Shown: positions 9,355-17,019, counted from the stretch's first letter. The stretch: DNA of 31,440 nucleotides from JAENVT01 sp031412355 (GCA_031412355.1 JANOCR010000138.1:1-31440); one strand, 5' to 3'. A program made the numbers and translations. The notes: generated from the letters alone by a model not told the origin.

Positions 9355-9360
9355 ATCCTA
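9355..9360 (-). promoter_or_regulatory. Candidate -10 TAGGAT for the Ig-repeat gene
   Basis: TAGGAT on the minus strand fits TANNNT and lies 58 nt upstream of the ATG at 9296, just after the stop of the upstream GGDEF-EAL gene. No -35 was recognised, and a second overlapping A/T-rich hexamer makes the exact box uncertain. Confidence 0.3.
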
Positions 9361-9368
9361 CCGGCGTC

Positions 9369-11978
9369 TCAGACCCGCTGTCCGTACGCGCCACTGCTGG
9401 CAAAAGCCAGCGCGTCGGCAAGGGTCATTGGCTTCGCAAACAGGAATCCCTGCGCCATCTTGCACTCGAGTCGGCGTAGCTCGTCGAGCTGAGCCTCGGT
9501 CTCTACGCCCTCGGCGATCGGGGCGAATCCCAGCTCGTGAGCCAGCGACAGGATCAGGCGCACGAACTCGGTTCCGCCTCGTTCGGTGTCGAGTCCGCTG
9601 ATCAGGCTGCGATCGATCTTGACGAAGTCCGCTGCGAACTGTCGCAGCAGCGCGAGGTTGGAGTAGCCCGTTCCGAAGTCGTCGATGGCGATGCGAACGC
9701 CCAGCCCGTGTAGTTCGTCGAGCTGCGGCTTGGCGGCGACGATGTCGCTCATGACGATGTCCTCGGTGATCTCGATCGTCAGTGCCGAGGCGCCGATGCC
9801 GGCCCGGGCGATGGCCTTGGCGACGTTATCGACGAGGTTGCCGTCGTTCAGTTCGGCCGACGACAGGTTGATCGACATGCTGAGGTTCGGAGATCGCAGT
9901 CGTAGCAGCGAGGCAGCGCGGGTCGACTCGTTTAGCACGAACTCGCCGAGTTGGATCGAGAACCCTGCTTTCTCGATGATCGGCATGAACTTGCCCGGCA
10001 GGATCAGACCGCGCGTGGGGTGTTGCCACCTGACCAACGCCTCGAAACCCAGCACTTCGCGAGTTCCCGTGTTGACGATCGGCTGGTAGTGCAGCGACAG
10101 TTGATTGTCGCGGAAAGCGGCACGAAGCTCGCGCTCCATGTCGAGACGATCGTCGACCTGGCGACGCATGGTCTGGTCGAACAAGGCGACGCGCCGGCGG
10201 CCGGCTTGCTTGGCCGCGTACATCGCCAAATCGGCGCGCTGCACGATCTCGTTGGCCGGGTCGGAGCCGATACCGAACGCAACGCCAACACTCATCGACA
10301 CGACGTGCTCGCGGCCGTCGAGGCTGATCGGTGCTTTCACAGCGGCCAGCAAGCGGTCGGCTATGGCGGCGACCTCGAGGTCGGTGCCGATGTTGCGACA
10401 GACCACCAGGAACTCGTCGCCGCCGAGACGCCCGACGATGTCGCCACCGCGGGTAGCCGTCTGCAGCCGATCGGCCACGACCTGCAGCAGGCGGTCACCG
10501 ACCGAGTGGCCGAGGCTGTCGTTGACGACCTTGAAGTCGTCGAGGTCGCAGAACATCACCGCCATCCGCTCGCTCACGCCGATCGTATTGGTGAGCAGGT
10601 GGAACAGCTGCTGACGGTTCGGAAGGCCGGTCAGCGCGTCGTGGCCAGCGTCGTGGGCCAGGCGGGCCTCTAAGCGTTTGCGATCCGACAGGTCGCGATA
10701 CGTGACAGCGAAGCCCTCGAGATGACCCTGTTCGTCGCGGATACCCACGGCGACCCCCGACATCGGGTGCCGCTCGCCGTCCTGGTCAACCATCTCGATC
10801 TCACCGCTCCAGGTGCCGCCGTCGCGAATTGCCTCGCCGATCTCAGCGAACATCGTCTCGCGGTACTCCTCGGGGATGAACTTCAACGTGTCGTTACGGT
10901 TCAACGGGTTAGCCCCGAAGAACCGTTCGCCGGCCGGGTTGAGGTAGTTGGTGCCGTCACCGAACGAGGCAATGGCGACCAGATCGGTGGTCGCGTCGGC
11001 GACGGCACGGAATCGTTCCATCTCTCGTCGACGGCCGACTTCGTCGTTCATGTCGCGCACGATCACGACGGTTCCGGTGTGCTGGCCATTGTCGTCGATC
11101 GCCGGTGCGGCAACGATCTGCACGTTGCGACTGCCGAGGTGCGGAAGTTCGAGGCGACAGCTGTAGGTGGCGGTCTCGCCGTTGGCCACCTTGTCGCGCA
11201 GTTCCTCGAAGATGTGTTGATCCGTCGGTGCGAGGTATGTGCGCAGGGCTTCGAGATCGCTGAGCACCGGCGCAGAATCGAGGAACTGCGAGATGCGCGC
11301 GTTCATGAACGAGTTTTCGAGCTCGGCACCGATCACCAAGATGCCGATGGGTGCGGTGTTCAACACGGTGCGCAGGTAGTTCTCGCTGGTTCGGGCTCGT
11401 GCTGCATCGCGCGTCGCTGTGGTGGCCGACGCCGTCGCCTCCTCGAGCGCGTCGGAGATCAAACCGGCCACGACACCACCGACGAGCACCAACGGCACGC
11501 GCAGCAGACCCGACGTCACCCCGAACTCCGAGGAGGCTGCAACGCCGACACCGATCGCGTTGACCAGTACGAATGGGTACGCCCTGCGCAGGCCGAACAT
11601 CAGGGGATAGCTGACGCCCAGGATCGGGTACCACGGCACGAAATCGACCAAGTGGTCAGACATCGCCGCGGATATGGCGATCAGCAGCCCGGTTGCGAAG
11701 GCCGCCCGCAGGAGCCTCAACCGCGAGTTGGTGCCGTACATCATGCCGAACAGCCCGAACGCACATCCGGCGATCGCCGCGATCACCACCGGGACCGAAA
11801 CCGGCCAGACCGAGGTACGCAGCAGGTAGTGAGCCGACAATGTCACCAGCAGCACCGGCTCGAGGCGCGAAAGCAGCCAGCGCGCCTGCTCGCTGCGCGA
11901 CGCGTCAGGGGTGTAGCCGAGCCGAGTCAACAGTTGTCCGGTCATTTGCTTGTCCCGTCGTGGTGCCAGTTTCGGCAC
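9369..11978 (-). CDS. PAS-PAS-GGDEF-EAL c-di-GMP cyclase/phosphodiesterase
   Basis: 869 residues. Six hydrophobic segments (about 41-176) form an N-terminal membrane sensor of MASE type. A PAS domain (about 197-312), a second PAS with a PAC-like end (about 320-437), a GGDEF domain (about 442-605) and an EAL domain (about 612-869) follow. The active site GGDEF (519-523) is intact, and RGGD at 510-513 matches the product-inhibition I-site RxxD. The EAL domain keeps EALVRW (646-651), DDFGTGYS and the late EGVE. Both making and breaking c-di-GMP are therefore possible, with PAS and membrane parts as likely switches. The GTG at 11978 is preferred because TAGTCT lies 7 nt upstream with a -35-like TTGCGT. 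An ATG at 11945 is the alternative. Confidence 0.93.
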   Translation of the reverse strand: MPKLAPRRDKQMTGQLLTRLGYTPDASRSEQARWLLSRLEPVLLVTLSAHYLLRTSVWPVSVPVVIAAIAGCAFGLFGMMYGTNSRLRLLRAAFATGLLIAISAAMSDHLVDFVPWYPILGVSYPLMFGLRRAYPFVLVNAIGVGVAASSEFGVTSGLLRVPLVLVGGVVAGLISDALEEATASATTATRDAARARTSENYLRTVLNTAPIGILVIGAELENSFMNARISQFLDSAPVLSDLEALRTYLAPTDQHIFEELRDKVANGETATYSCRLELPHLGSRNVQIVAAPAIDDNGQHTGTVVIVRDMNDEVGRRREMERFRAVADATTDLVAIASFGDGTNYLNPAGERFFGANPLNRNDTLKFIPEEYRETMFAEIGEAIRDGGTWSGEIEMVDQDGERHPMSGVAVGIRDEQGHLEGFAVTYRDLSDRKRLEARLAHDAGHDALTGLPNRQQLFHLLTNTIGVSERMAVMFCDLDDFKVVNDSLGHSVGDRLLQVVADRLQTATRGGDIVGRLGGDEFLVVCRNIGTDLEVAAIADRLLAAVKAPISLDGREHVVSMSVGVAFGIGSDPANEIVQRADLAMYAAKQAGRRRVALFDQTMRRQVDDRLDMERELRAAFRDNQLSLHYQPIVNTGTREVLGFEALVRWQHPTRGLILPGKFMPIIEKAGFSIQLGEFVLNESTRAASLLRLRSPNLSMSINLSSAELNDGNLVDNVAKAIARAGIGASALTIEITEDIVMSDIVAAKPQLDELHGLGVRIAIDDFGTGYSNLALLRQFAADFVKIDRSLISGLDTERGGTEFVRLILSLAHELGFAPIAEGVETEAQLDELRRLECKMAQGFLFAKPMTLADALAFASSGAYGQRV

Positions 11979-11985
11979 AGATTGG

Positions 11986-12015
11986 AGACTACTCCACGTG
12001 GCGGAGTTGACGCAA
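11986..12015 (-). promoter_or_regulatory. Promoter of the GGDEF-EAL gene, leaderless spacing
   Basis: On the minus strand TTGCGT (12015-12010), an 18-nt spacer, and TAGTCT (11991-11986) are followed by 7 nt and then the GTG at 11978. This is one of the two candidate promoters here with a recognisable -35 and leaderless geometry, and it supports the longer start. Confidence 0.5.
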
Positions 12016-12060
12016 TGGGTAGTTCTAGGGGCACCTCATGGCAGGGGTCATGTCGCCAAT

Positions 12061-12639
12061 TCATATGGTCAGCATCATGTTGACGTGTGCTTGCAGGTGG
12101 TCGATTCCCGTGCCCTTGCTGGCACTGACCCACATCACGTCGCCCTCCTCCAGGAAGCAGGCGCGGGCCAGCTGTTGCTTGCGCCCCGCCAACTTCGACG
12201 GCTTGACCTTGTCGAGCTTGGTCGCCACGATCTGGTACGGAACCCCGTTGCCCTGCAACCACGCCAGCATCTGCAGGTCCAGCTTCGTGGGGCCGATCTC
12301 GCCGTCGACCAATACGAAGACCAGCACCAACGGCTCGCGGTCCAGCAGGTAGCCCTCGATCATGGCCTGCCAGGTGGACCTCTCGCGACCGGGCACCTTC
12401 GCGTAGCCGTAGCCCGGCAGGTCGACCACCGTCGCCCCGTTCGGCAGGACGAACAGGTTGATCAGCTGGGTTCGGCCCGGGGTGTTCGAAACCTTTGCCA
12501 GTTGCCGCCGGTTCGCCAGGGAGTTGATCAACGACGATTTGCCCACGTTCGAGCGACCGACGAACGCGACCTCACCAGGCGAGTCGGGCAGGTCGATCTG
12601 CCGTTTGGCGGACGTGACGAAGTCGAGCTGTAGGGGCAC
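12061..12639 (-). CDS. engB: Ribosome biogenesis GTP-binding protein EngB (YsxC/YihA)
   Basis: 192 residues from GTG 12639, the usual EngB size. Guanine-nucleotide motifs are all present: G1 GRSNVGKS (28-35), G2 Thr within SNTPGRTQLIN (51-61), G3 DLPGYGYA (73-80), G4 TKLD (140-143) and G5 SAS (172-174). EngB is an essential Era/Obg-type GTPase needed for late assembly of the large ribosomal subunit. The open frame continues upstream to 12765, but that part overlaps the lipoprotein gene and does not resemble the family. The GTG lies 10 nt after the lipoprotein stop, so the two are probably cotranscribed. The pairing with a lipoprotein looks accidental. Confidence 0.93.
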   Translation of the reverse strand: MPLQLDFVTSAKRQIDLPDSPGEVAFVGRSNVGKSSLINSLANRRQLAKVSNTPGRTQLINLFVLPNGATVVDLPGYGYAKVPGRERSTWQAMIEGYLLDREPLVLVFVLVDGEIGPTKLDLQMLAWLQGNGVPYQIVATKLDKVKPSKLAGRKQQLARACFLEEGDVMWVSASKGTGIDHLQAHVNMMLTI

Positions 12640-12649
12640 GGGCGTTGCG

Positions 12650-13678
12650 CTACTGCGAGACGCTCTCGCCCCAGGCTTGCAATGCCGGCGAGAGGAGGTC
12701 GGCCGAAGGTGAGAACCCCCACAGCAAGACGTTGCTGAGAGCGAACACGTAGTGCGCGGTGCCATCGGGATCGCTCCACGTGAGGCCTTCTTGTGTGCCG
12801 ATCGTCAACGGAGTTGTCGGGATGTCGCCTGTCAAATACGGCAAGACCTCGTCCAACGACCCGGGAGTGAGGTCGCCGATGTCCGACTCGAACGTGAACA
12901 CCCGGCCCATCTGCTGACCGGCCAGGTCCATTACGTCGACACCGGCTATGAAGCCTGACTGCGCCGCCAACAGCGGCGACAGGTCGAGCAGAGCCTGGAA
13001 GCTGGAGGCTGCCTCGAACGGCACATCGGCGAAGGTGTAGTCGCCCAACGGCACCAGATCGCTGGACGACACGATCTCTTTGTTGGTGCTGACGGGTGTC
13101 GTGTCGATGGGGAACGTCTCGACCGGGAGGGTCTCCGCCGGCAGCGTTTCGGCGGGAAGCGTGGCGATGGGCAGGGTCAGCGGAACGTCGGGCTCGGTGG
13201 TCGGCGGCGCGGCCACGAACACCGGGTCGATCTGGCAGCGGGCGATGTCGAGGTCCTCGGCCAGTTCGTTGCCGTCGGCCGCTTCGTCGTTGAGCCTCTC
13301 GATCCTGGCGTCGACGGCATCCTGGTCGCTGTCGCGTGCCGCCTTGGCGATCGCATCGAGGCTGTCGAGTTGATCCTCGAAGCTGGCTATCAAGTCGTTG
13401 ACGTCGGCTGCGAAGTTCTGGTCGCCGGTCGGCACGGACAGCCTCTTCAACTCGTTCAGGCCGTCCTCGAACAGGGCGGAGGCGTCGGATGCGTTGCTAC
13501 GCACTTCGTCGAGGGACGTGGCTGCGTCGAGATCGCCGACACCGCGATGGATGGTGCGACACACGGCGGCCAGTTGGTCGCTGAAGGCCTCGGTGCTGTT
13601 CGCGCCACCGTCGCTTCCGCATGAAGCCAGAGCGACCGCGACGGCAATCGAGGCCGAGACAACCATCCGCTTGTTCAT
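12650..13678 (-). CDS. Putative lipoprotein with helical Cys-bounded domain and Pro/Thr/Glu linker
   Basis: 342 residues from ATG 13678, preceded by a good Shine-Dalgarno AAGGTGG. The signal peptide ends in a lipobox, LASC, with Cys20 as the lipidation site. A mostly helical domain of about 125 residues follows, bounded by Cys in AAVCRTIH and IARCQIDP. This layout is common in uncharacterised actinobacterial lipoproteins. A low-complexity linker with tandem LPAET-like units is followed by a C-terminal domain of about 150 residues with no recognised family. The frame is open upstream to 13768, but that extension has no signal sequence and no ribosome binding site. Function is unknown; location on the outer face of the membrane is inferred from the lipobox. 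Confidence 0.8.
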   Translation of the reverse strand: MNKRMVVSASIAVAVALASCGSDGGANSTEAFSDQLAAVCRTIHRGVGDLDAATSLDEVRSNASDASALFEDGLNELKRLSVPTGDQNFAADVNDLIASFEDQLDSLDAIAKAARDSDQDAVDARIERLNDEAADGNELAEDLDIARCQIDPVFVAAPPTTEPDVPLTLPIATLPAETLPAETLPVETFPIDTTPVSTNKEIVSSSDLVPLGDYTFADVPFEAASSFQALLDLSPLLAAQSGFIAGVDVMDLAGQQMGRVFTFESDIGDLTPGSLDEVLPYLTGDIPTTPLTIGTQEGLTWSDPDGTAHYVFALSNVLLWGFSPSADLLSPALQAWGESVSQ

Positions 13679-13692
13679 GCCGCCACCTTCTT

Positions 13693-13729
13693 TGGTTGTT
13701 TGTCTGGCACTGGTTGTTTGTCCGGGCAC
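13693..13729 (-). repeat. Two tandem 18/19-nt direct repeats upstream of the lipoprotein gene
   Basis: Read on the plus strand, TGGTTGTTTGTCTGGCAC (13693-13710) is followed directly by TGGTTGTTTGTCCGGGCAC (13711-13729). The second copy differs by one substitution and one inserted base. They end 15 nt upstream of the lipoprotein ATG, so they lie in its leader or promoter. A tandem protein-binding site is possible. Confidence 0.55.
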
Positions 13730-13754
13730 ATCGGGGGCTCGACTCCTCCGTGAT

Positions 13755-13777
13755 GGTACCGGGACCACCCGGTTGCC
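13755..13777 (-). terminator. Candidate terminator after the fused E1 gene
   Basis: ACCGGG (13758-13763) and CCCGGT (13768-13773) form a perfect 6-bp stem with a 4-nt loop, 18 nt past the E1 stop codon. No T tract follows on the minus strand, so it is an intrinsic-like hairpin at best. Confidence 0.4.
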
Positions 13778-13791
13778 AACGGCTCTGCTGC

Positions 13792-15936
13792 TCAGCTGTG
13801 CAACAGCCGATAGGCGGCGGCCTCGATCTCTTCTTCACTGAGCAGCATCAACCTCGCCGCGTCACCCAGCGGGATGAAGCTGTCCTTGCTGGTCACTCGG
13901 CCGATTCGGGTGCTGATGCCCGCCTCGACCAGGGCGGTGATCACCCCTTCGCTCCATCCACCGCTGGCCCGGGTCTCGTCGGCAACCAACACGGCGCGCG
14001 TGGCGTGGGTCTCGCGAATGAGATCTTCGGTCGGCAACGGCGCCAGCCAGCGCAGATCGACGACGCGAACCCCGACACCGCGCCCGGCCAATCGCCGTGC
14101 GACCCGCAGGCTCATCAACAATCCGTTCCCGCATGTGATGATCGTCAGGTCGAGGCCGTGCCCATACGTTCGCGCCGAACCGATCGGCACGTGCTGGTCG
14201 GCGTCGATCGGCGCCATCCACTCGCGGTCTCCCACCTCGTGCAGATCCTGGGTGTGGTAGCGGGCGATCGGTTCCAAGAACACCGAAACCGTGCCGTCGA
14301 CCTGAGCTGCGGCGACGCACGTTGCGAGCATCGCCGCGGCGTCGTCGGGGCGTGATGGCGAGGCAACGACCAGGCCGGGGATGTCGCGGAGCACGGCCAC
14401 CGCGTCGTCGTTGTGGAAGTGCCCGCCGAAGCCCTCCTGGTACCCGTAGCCGGCCACCCGCACGACCAGCCCGTTGCGGTACTGGCCGTTCGAGAAGAAC
14501 GACAACGTCGCGGCCTCGCCCCGCAACTGATCTTCGGCGTTGTGCAAGTAGGCGAGATACTCGATCTCGGGAATGGGCACGAACCCGCTGATCGCGCTGC
14601 CGTTCGCCAAACCGAGGATCGAGGTCTCGTCGAGCAGCGTGTCGAACACGCGCCCGGCTCCGGCCTTGGCCATCAGCCCTTTGGTCACGCCGTAGACGCC
14701 GCCTTTGACCGCGACATCCTCCCCGAACACCAACACGTTCTGCTGCCGGTCGAGCACCGAGGCCAGGGTCGTGTTGACCGCTTGGGCAAAGGTCATCGAG
14801 GCGCCGCCCGACGTCGGTGACAGCTTCCTCGACAGGGCGGCCACGTCGTGGGGTCGACGCATCGCCAGCGGACGGACGACCTCTTCGGCGGTTGTGAGCT
14901 GTTCGGCGTCGGCCAAATCGGCGGCGACCTTGTACACCGCCTCGGCGATCTCGTCATGCCGTTGCAGCAACGCCGCGTTCGTCCACCCGGCCGACAACAG
15001 AGCCCGAGCCGTACCGAGGATCGGATCGCGGTCGGCGTCGGCTCGCAACTCGACGGCGCTTCGATAGGCGGCTTCGACATCAGTTCCGGCGTGCCCGCCG
15101 TAGCGAACGGTGCGCAGGTGTAAGAACGCGGGCTTGCGACGGCTGCGCACCCATTCGGCGAGATCCGAGGTGACCTCGCCGACGGATGCGGGGTCATCAC
15201 CGTCTACCGCTTCGTAGCGCAGGTGCGGGCGTGATGCGAACGTCGATTGGATCCAGCCGCTGGGCGTGCGAACACTGATTCCCAGCCCGTTGTCCTCGCA
15301 TACGAACAGCAACGGCAACGGGAGACGTTGATACGCGCAGTACGCGGCCGTGTTGAACGCGCCAGTGGCGACCGAATGATTCGCCGACGCGTCGCCGAAG
15401 CTGCAGACCGTGATCGCATCGGCCGGCCAAGGCGACGCCACCCGCAGCTTTGCGGCGCGATCGATGGCGAATGCCACGCCGACAGCGCGCGGCAGGTGGG
15501 AGGCGATGGTCGAGGTCTGCGGGATGATCGCCAGGTCGTGCCGGCCGAACACCTTGTGCCGCCCACCGGAGATCGGTTCGCTGGTGGCCGCGACGACGCC
15601 GGCCAGGATGTCGCTGATTCCGGGGAGGCCGGCGCGGCCGAGGTAGAAGCCGCCGCTGCGGTAGTGCAGCAGGGCCGGATCCGTCGGCCGTGTGGCCATC
15701 GCCACGATGGCGTTGCTCTCGTGGCCGGCCGAGCCGATCGTGTAGTAGCCCTTGCCCTGCGATCGCAGCCAGCGAGCTGCCAGATCGCAGTGCCGGCTGG
15801 CCATCTGCACGTCGAACAGATGAGCCAGATCCAGTGTCGTCGTCGGCGTGTCACCGCGCTGGAGCGCTTGCAGCGCGTTCACGAGCTGTTGCTCGAGCGC
15901 AGGACGCGCCCGATCTGGGCTCGGGTTCAAGGCCAC
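13792..15936 (-). CDS. Fused 2-oxoacid dehydrogenase E1 (alpha-beta), thiamine diphosphate dependent
   Basis: 714 residues. The first half (about 30-375) is an E1 alpha domain with the thiamine diphosphate motif starting GDAS (181-184) and ending EDNG (214-217), plus the IGSAGHES segment (68-74). The second half (381-714) is E1 beta, starting MTFAQAVNTTLASVL, with FGEDVA (404-409) and the His pair in GGHFHND (504-510). Such E1 enzymes decarboxylate branched-chain 2-oxoacids or pyruvate and pass the acyl group to an E2 lipoyl protein. No E2 or E3 gene is adjacent, so the substrate is open. GTG 15936 is chosen because TATCCT lies 6 nt before it. The upstream open frame runs through tRNA-Phe and cannot be coding there. 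Confidence 0.85.
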   Translation of the reverse strand: MALNPSPDRARPALEQQLVNALQALQRGDTPTTTLDLAHLFDVQMASRHCDLAARWLRSQGKGYYTIGSAGHESNAIVAMATRPTDPALLHYRSGGFYLGRAGLPGISDILAGVVAATSEPISGGRHKVFGRHDLAIIPQTSTIASHLPRAVGVAFAIDRAAKLRVASPWPADAITVCSFGDASANHSVATGAFNTAAYCAYQRLPLPLLFVCEDNGLGISVRTPSGWIQSTFASRPHLRYEAVDGDDPASVGEVTSDLAEWVRSRRKPAFLHLRTVRYGGHAGTDVEAAYRSAVELRADADRDPILGTARALLSAGWTNAALLQRHDEIAEAVYKVAADLADAEQLTTAEEVVRPLAMRRPHDVAALSRKLSPTSGGASMTFAQAVNTTLASVLDRQQNVLVFGEDVAVKGGVYGVTKGLMAKAGAGRVFDTLLDETSILGLANGSAISGFVPIPEIEYLAYLHNAEDQLRGEAATLSFFSNGQYRNGLVVRVAGYGYQEGFGGHFHNDDAVAVLRDIPGLVVASPSRPDDAAAMLATCVAAAQVDGTVSVFLEPIARYHTQDLHEVGDREWMAPIDADQHVPIGSARTYGHGLDLTIITCGNGLLMSLRVARRLAGRGVGVRVVDLRWLAPLPTEDLIRETHATRAVLVADETRASGGWSEGVITALVEAGISTRIGRVTSKDSFIPLGDAARLMLLSEEEIEAAAYRLLHS

Positions 15937-15942
15937 GCGATG

Positions 15943-15963
15943 AGGATACAGACGGGACGTCTG
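15943..15963 (-). promoter_or_regulatory. -10 box and adjoining palindrome (possible operator) of the E1 gene
   Basis: On the minus strand a perfect inverted repeat, CAGACG-TCC-CGTCTG (15963-15949), abuts TATCCT (15948-15943). The start codon follows 6 nt later. The palindrome occupies the spacer where a repressor would block RNA polymerase. No -35 was recognised. Confidence 0.4.
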
Positions 15964-16029
15964 CGGCCCGATGGACACTGGCCGTGGCGTCGTAGGCAAT
16001 TTGACCCGTCTTGCGAGCGACGTGTGGTC

Positions 16030-16075
16030 CGCTGGCGGCGGAATGGGCCAAATAGCGCCCATTTCGCCGCCAGCG
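16030..16075 (-). terminator. Very strong hairpin ending the tRNA cluster
   Basis: CGCTGGCGGCG (16030-16040) pairs perfectly with CGCCGCCAGCG (16065-16075). After one mismatch, AATGGGC (16042-16048) pairs with GCCCATT (16057-16063), leaving an 8-nt loop. The 19-position stem starts 11 nt past the tRNA-Phe CCA end. There is no T tract. It probably stops or processes the tRNA transcript before the E1 promoter. Confidence 0.6.
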
Positions 16076-16086
16076 TTCGCCCGCTT

Positions 16087-16162
16087 TGGTGGTCGAGACC
16101 GGCGTCGATCCGGTGACCCCACGCTTTTCAGGCGTGTGCTCTGCCGACTGAGCTACTCGACC
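16087..16162 (-). tRNA. tRNA-Phe (GAA)
   Basis: The minus strand folds into a complete cloverleaf: acceptor GGTCGAG/CTCGACC, D arm GCTCAGTCGGCAGAGC, anticodon stem CACGC/GCGTG around loop CTGAAAA, and T arm CCGG. The anticodon is GAA. The discriminator is A and the CCA end (16089-16087) is encoded. It is the last member of a Glu-Asp-Phe cluster. Confidence 0.96.
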
Positions 16163-16200
16163 GTGCTTTTGCGATACCACTTCAAACCACTTGGTTTGAG

Positions 16201-16274
16201 CGGTCCCGACGGGACTCGAACCCGCGACCTCCGGCTTGACAGGCCGGCGTGAACTCCAGCTTCACCACGGGACC
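16201..16274 (-). tRNA. tRNA-Asp (GTC)
   Basis: The cloverleaf has acceptor GGTCCCG/CGGGACC, anticodon stem CCGGC/GCCGG around loop CTGTCAA, and T loop TTCGAGT. The anticodon is GTC and the discriminator G fits tRNA-Asp. CCA is not encoded. It lies 38 nt upstream of tRNA-Phe and 22 nt after tRNA-Glu in the same cluster. Confidence 0.96.
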
Positions 16275-16296
16275 AGACTGTGAACAATCTGACCAG

Positions 16297-16369
16297 CACC
16301 CCCAACGGGATTCGAACCCGTGCCGCCACCTTGAAAGGGTGGTGTCCTAGGCCACTAGACGATGGGGGC
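16297..16369 (-). tRNA. tRNA-Glu (TTC)
   Basis: The cloverleaf has acceptor GCCCCCA/TGGGGGT with a G-U first pair, anticodon stem CCACC/GGTGG around loop CTTTCAA, and T loop TTCGAAT. The anticodon is TTC and the discriminator is G. CCA is not encoded. It is first in the cluster. A possible -10 box, TAGTGT (16406-16401), lies 31 nt upstream, without a clear -35. Confidence 0.96.
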
Positions 16370-16470
16370 TAGGGAACTTCTTCCGGTTGAGAGCGTCGCA
16401 ACACTATCAGCAGGTCCGCGAAATCGCGCCAGCTGATTCAGGCCGGCGTACTCAGAAAAGGCGGGCGCGC

Positions 16471-16476
16471 TACGGT
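16471..16476 (+). promoter_or_regulatory. -10 box TACGGT for the thioesterase gene
   Basis: TACGGT fits TANNNT and lies 7 nt before GTG 16484, the leaderless spacing seen elsewhere in this window. An in-frame GTG at 16475 falls inside the box, so it would not be in such a transcript. Confidence 0.35.
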
Positions 16477-16483
16477 GCGCACC

Positions 16484-16921
16484 GTGCGTCTCTCAGCCGA
16501 GCCGTCGCTCGACGCGACCTCGTATCCCTTCACCCATCGGATCAGGGTTCGATTCGCCGAGACCGACGCCATGGGCATCGTGCATCACAGCCGCTACCTG
16601 CCGTACATGGAAGAGACCCGGGTCGCCTACCTTCGTCACCTCGGCCATCCCTATGCCGAGATGCGCACCGAGGGAATCGATTATGCGGTGTTGGAATGCT
16701 TCGTGCGGTACCGAAAGCCCTTGCGCTTCGACGAGGAGGTCGACGTGCATCTGCTTGTCGACTCGGCGACGCGGACGTCGTTCCAGATGGCGTACCTGTT
16801 GACGGTCGGCGGCGATGTCAGGGCCACGGCGGTCACGGTTCACGGTTGTGTCACCTCCGACGGCCGGCCGACCCGCCTGCCGGCCTGGCTGGCAGAGATC
16901 GCAGGCAACGCCGGTTCTTGA
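16484..16921 (+). CDS. Acyl-CoA thioesterase, 4-hydroxybenzoyl-CoA thioesterase (YbgC-like) family
   Basis: 145 residues from GTG 16484; GTG 16475 would add three. A single hotdog domain covers the whole protein. The active-site segment RFAETDAMGIVHHSRYLPYMEE contains the catalytic Asp and the D-x-x-G-x-V-H pattern of the family, followed by helix residues typical of hotdog folds. Enzymes of this family hydrolyse acyl-CoA or acyl-ACP thioesters in the cytoplasm. The exact substrate cannot be read from sequence. It stands alone between the tRNA cluster and the DegV gene. No Shine-Dalgarno is visible, consistent with a leaderless start. Confidence 0.88.
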   Translation: MRLSAEPSLDATSYPFTHRIRVRFAETDAMGIVHHSRYLPYMEETRVAYLRHLGHPYAEMRTEGIDYAVLECFVRYRKPLRFDEEVDVHLLVDSATRTSFQMAYLLTVGGDVRATAVTVHGCVTSDGRPTRLPAWLAEIAGNAGS

Positions 16922-16977
16922 CCAATCCTTGACGGAATTTCACCGACCGCCCGACGACAGTTGCGGTCGAATGGGTT

Positions 16978-16983
16978 TATCGT
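16978..16983 (+). promoter_or_regulatory. -10 box TATCGT upstream of the DegV leader peptide
   Basis: TATCGT fits TANNNT and stands 6 nt before ATG 16990, which opens a 9-codon reading frame ending in the degV start codon. No convincing -35 is visible at standard spacing. Confidence 0.4.
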
Positions 16984-16989
16984 GCCCCC

Positions 16990-17019
16990 ATGCGTCCCCG
17001 CCGGTTCGCCGCGGCATGA
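16990..17019 (+). CDS. Putative leaderless leader peptide (9 residues) coupled to degV
   Basis: ATG 16990 opens the frame MRPRRFAAA, ending in a TGA (17017-17019) that overlaps the DegV start codon as ATGA. The start lies 6 nt after TATCGT. The DegV gene has no Shine-Dalgarno of its own, so ribosomes finishing this peptide could re-initiate on it. Short leaderless upstream frames are known from mycobacteria. No function for the peptide itself can be stated. The frame could be coincidental. Confidence 0.4.
   Translation: MRPRRFAAA

Noticed and set aside
10722..12083. 453-codon plus-strand frame opposite the GGDEF-EAL gene
   Set aside because: It is antisense to a gene with intact GGDEF and EAL motifs and has no recognisable domain.
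12640..12765. N-terminal extension of engB to 12765
   Set aside because: The added residues overlap the end of the lipoprotein gene and have no EngB similarity.
13080..13200. Short repeats in the lipoprotein gene, considered as a possible CRISPR-like or regulatory array
   Set aside because: They encode the LPAET-type protein linker, are degenerate and have no spacer structure.
15937..16122. N-terminal extension of the E1 gene to 16122
   Set aside because: It would run through the strong hairpin and part of tRNA-Phe. The GTG at 15936 has a -10 box at leaderless spacing.
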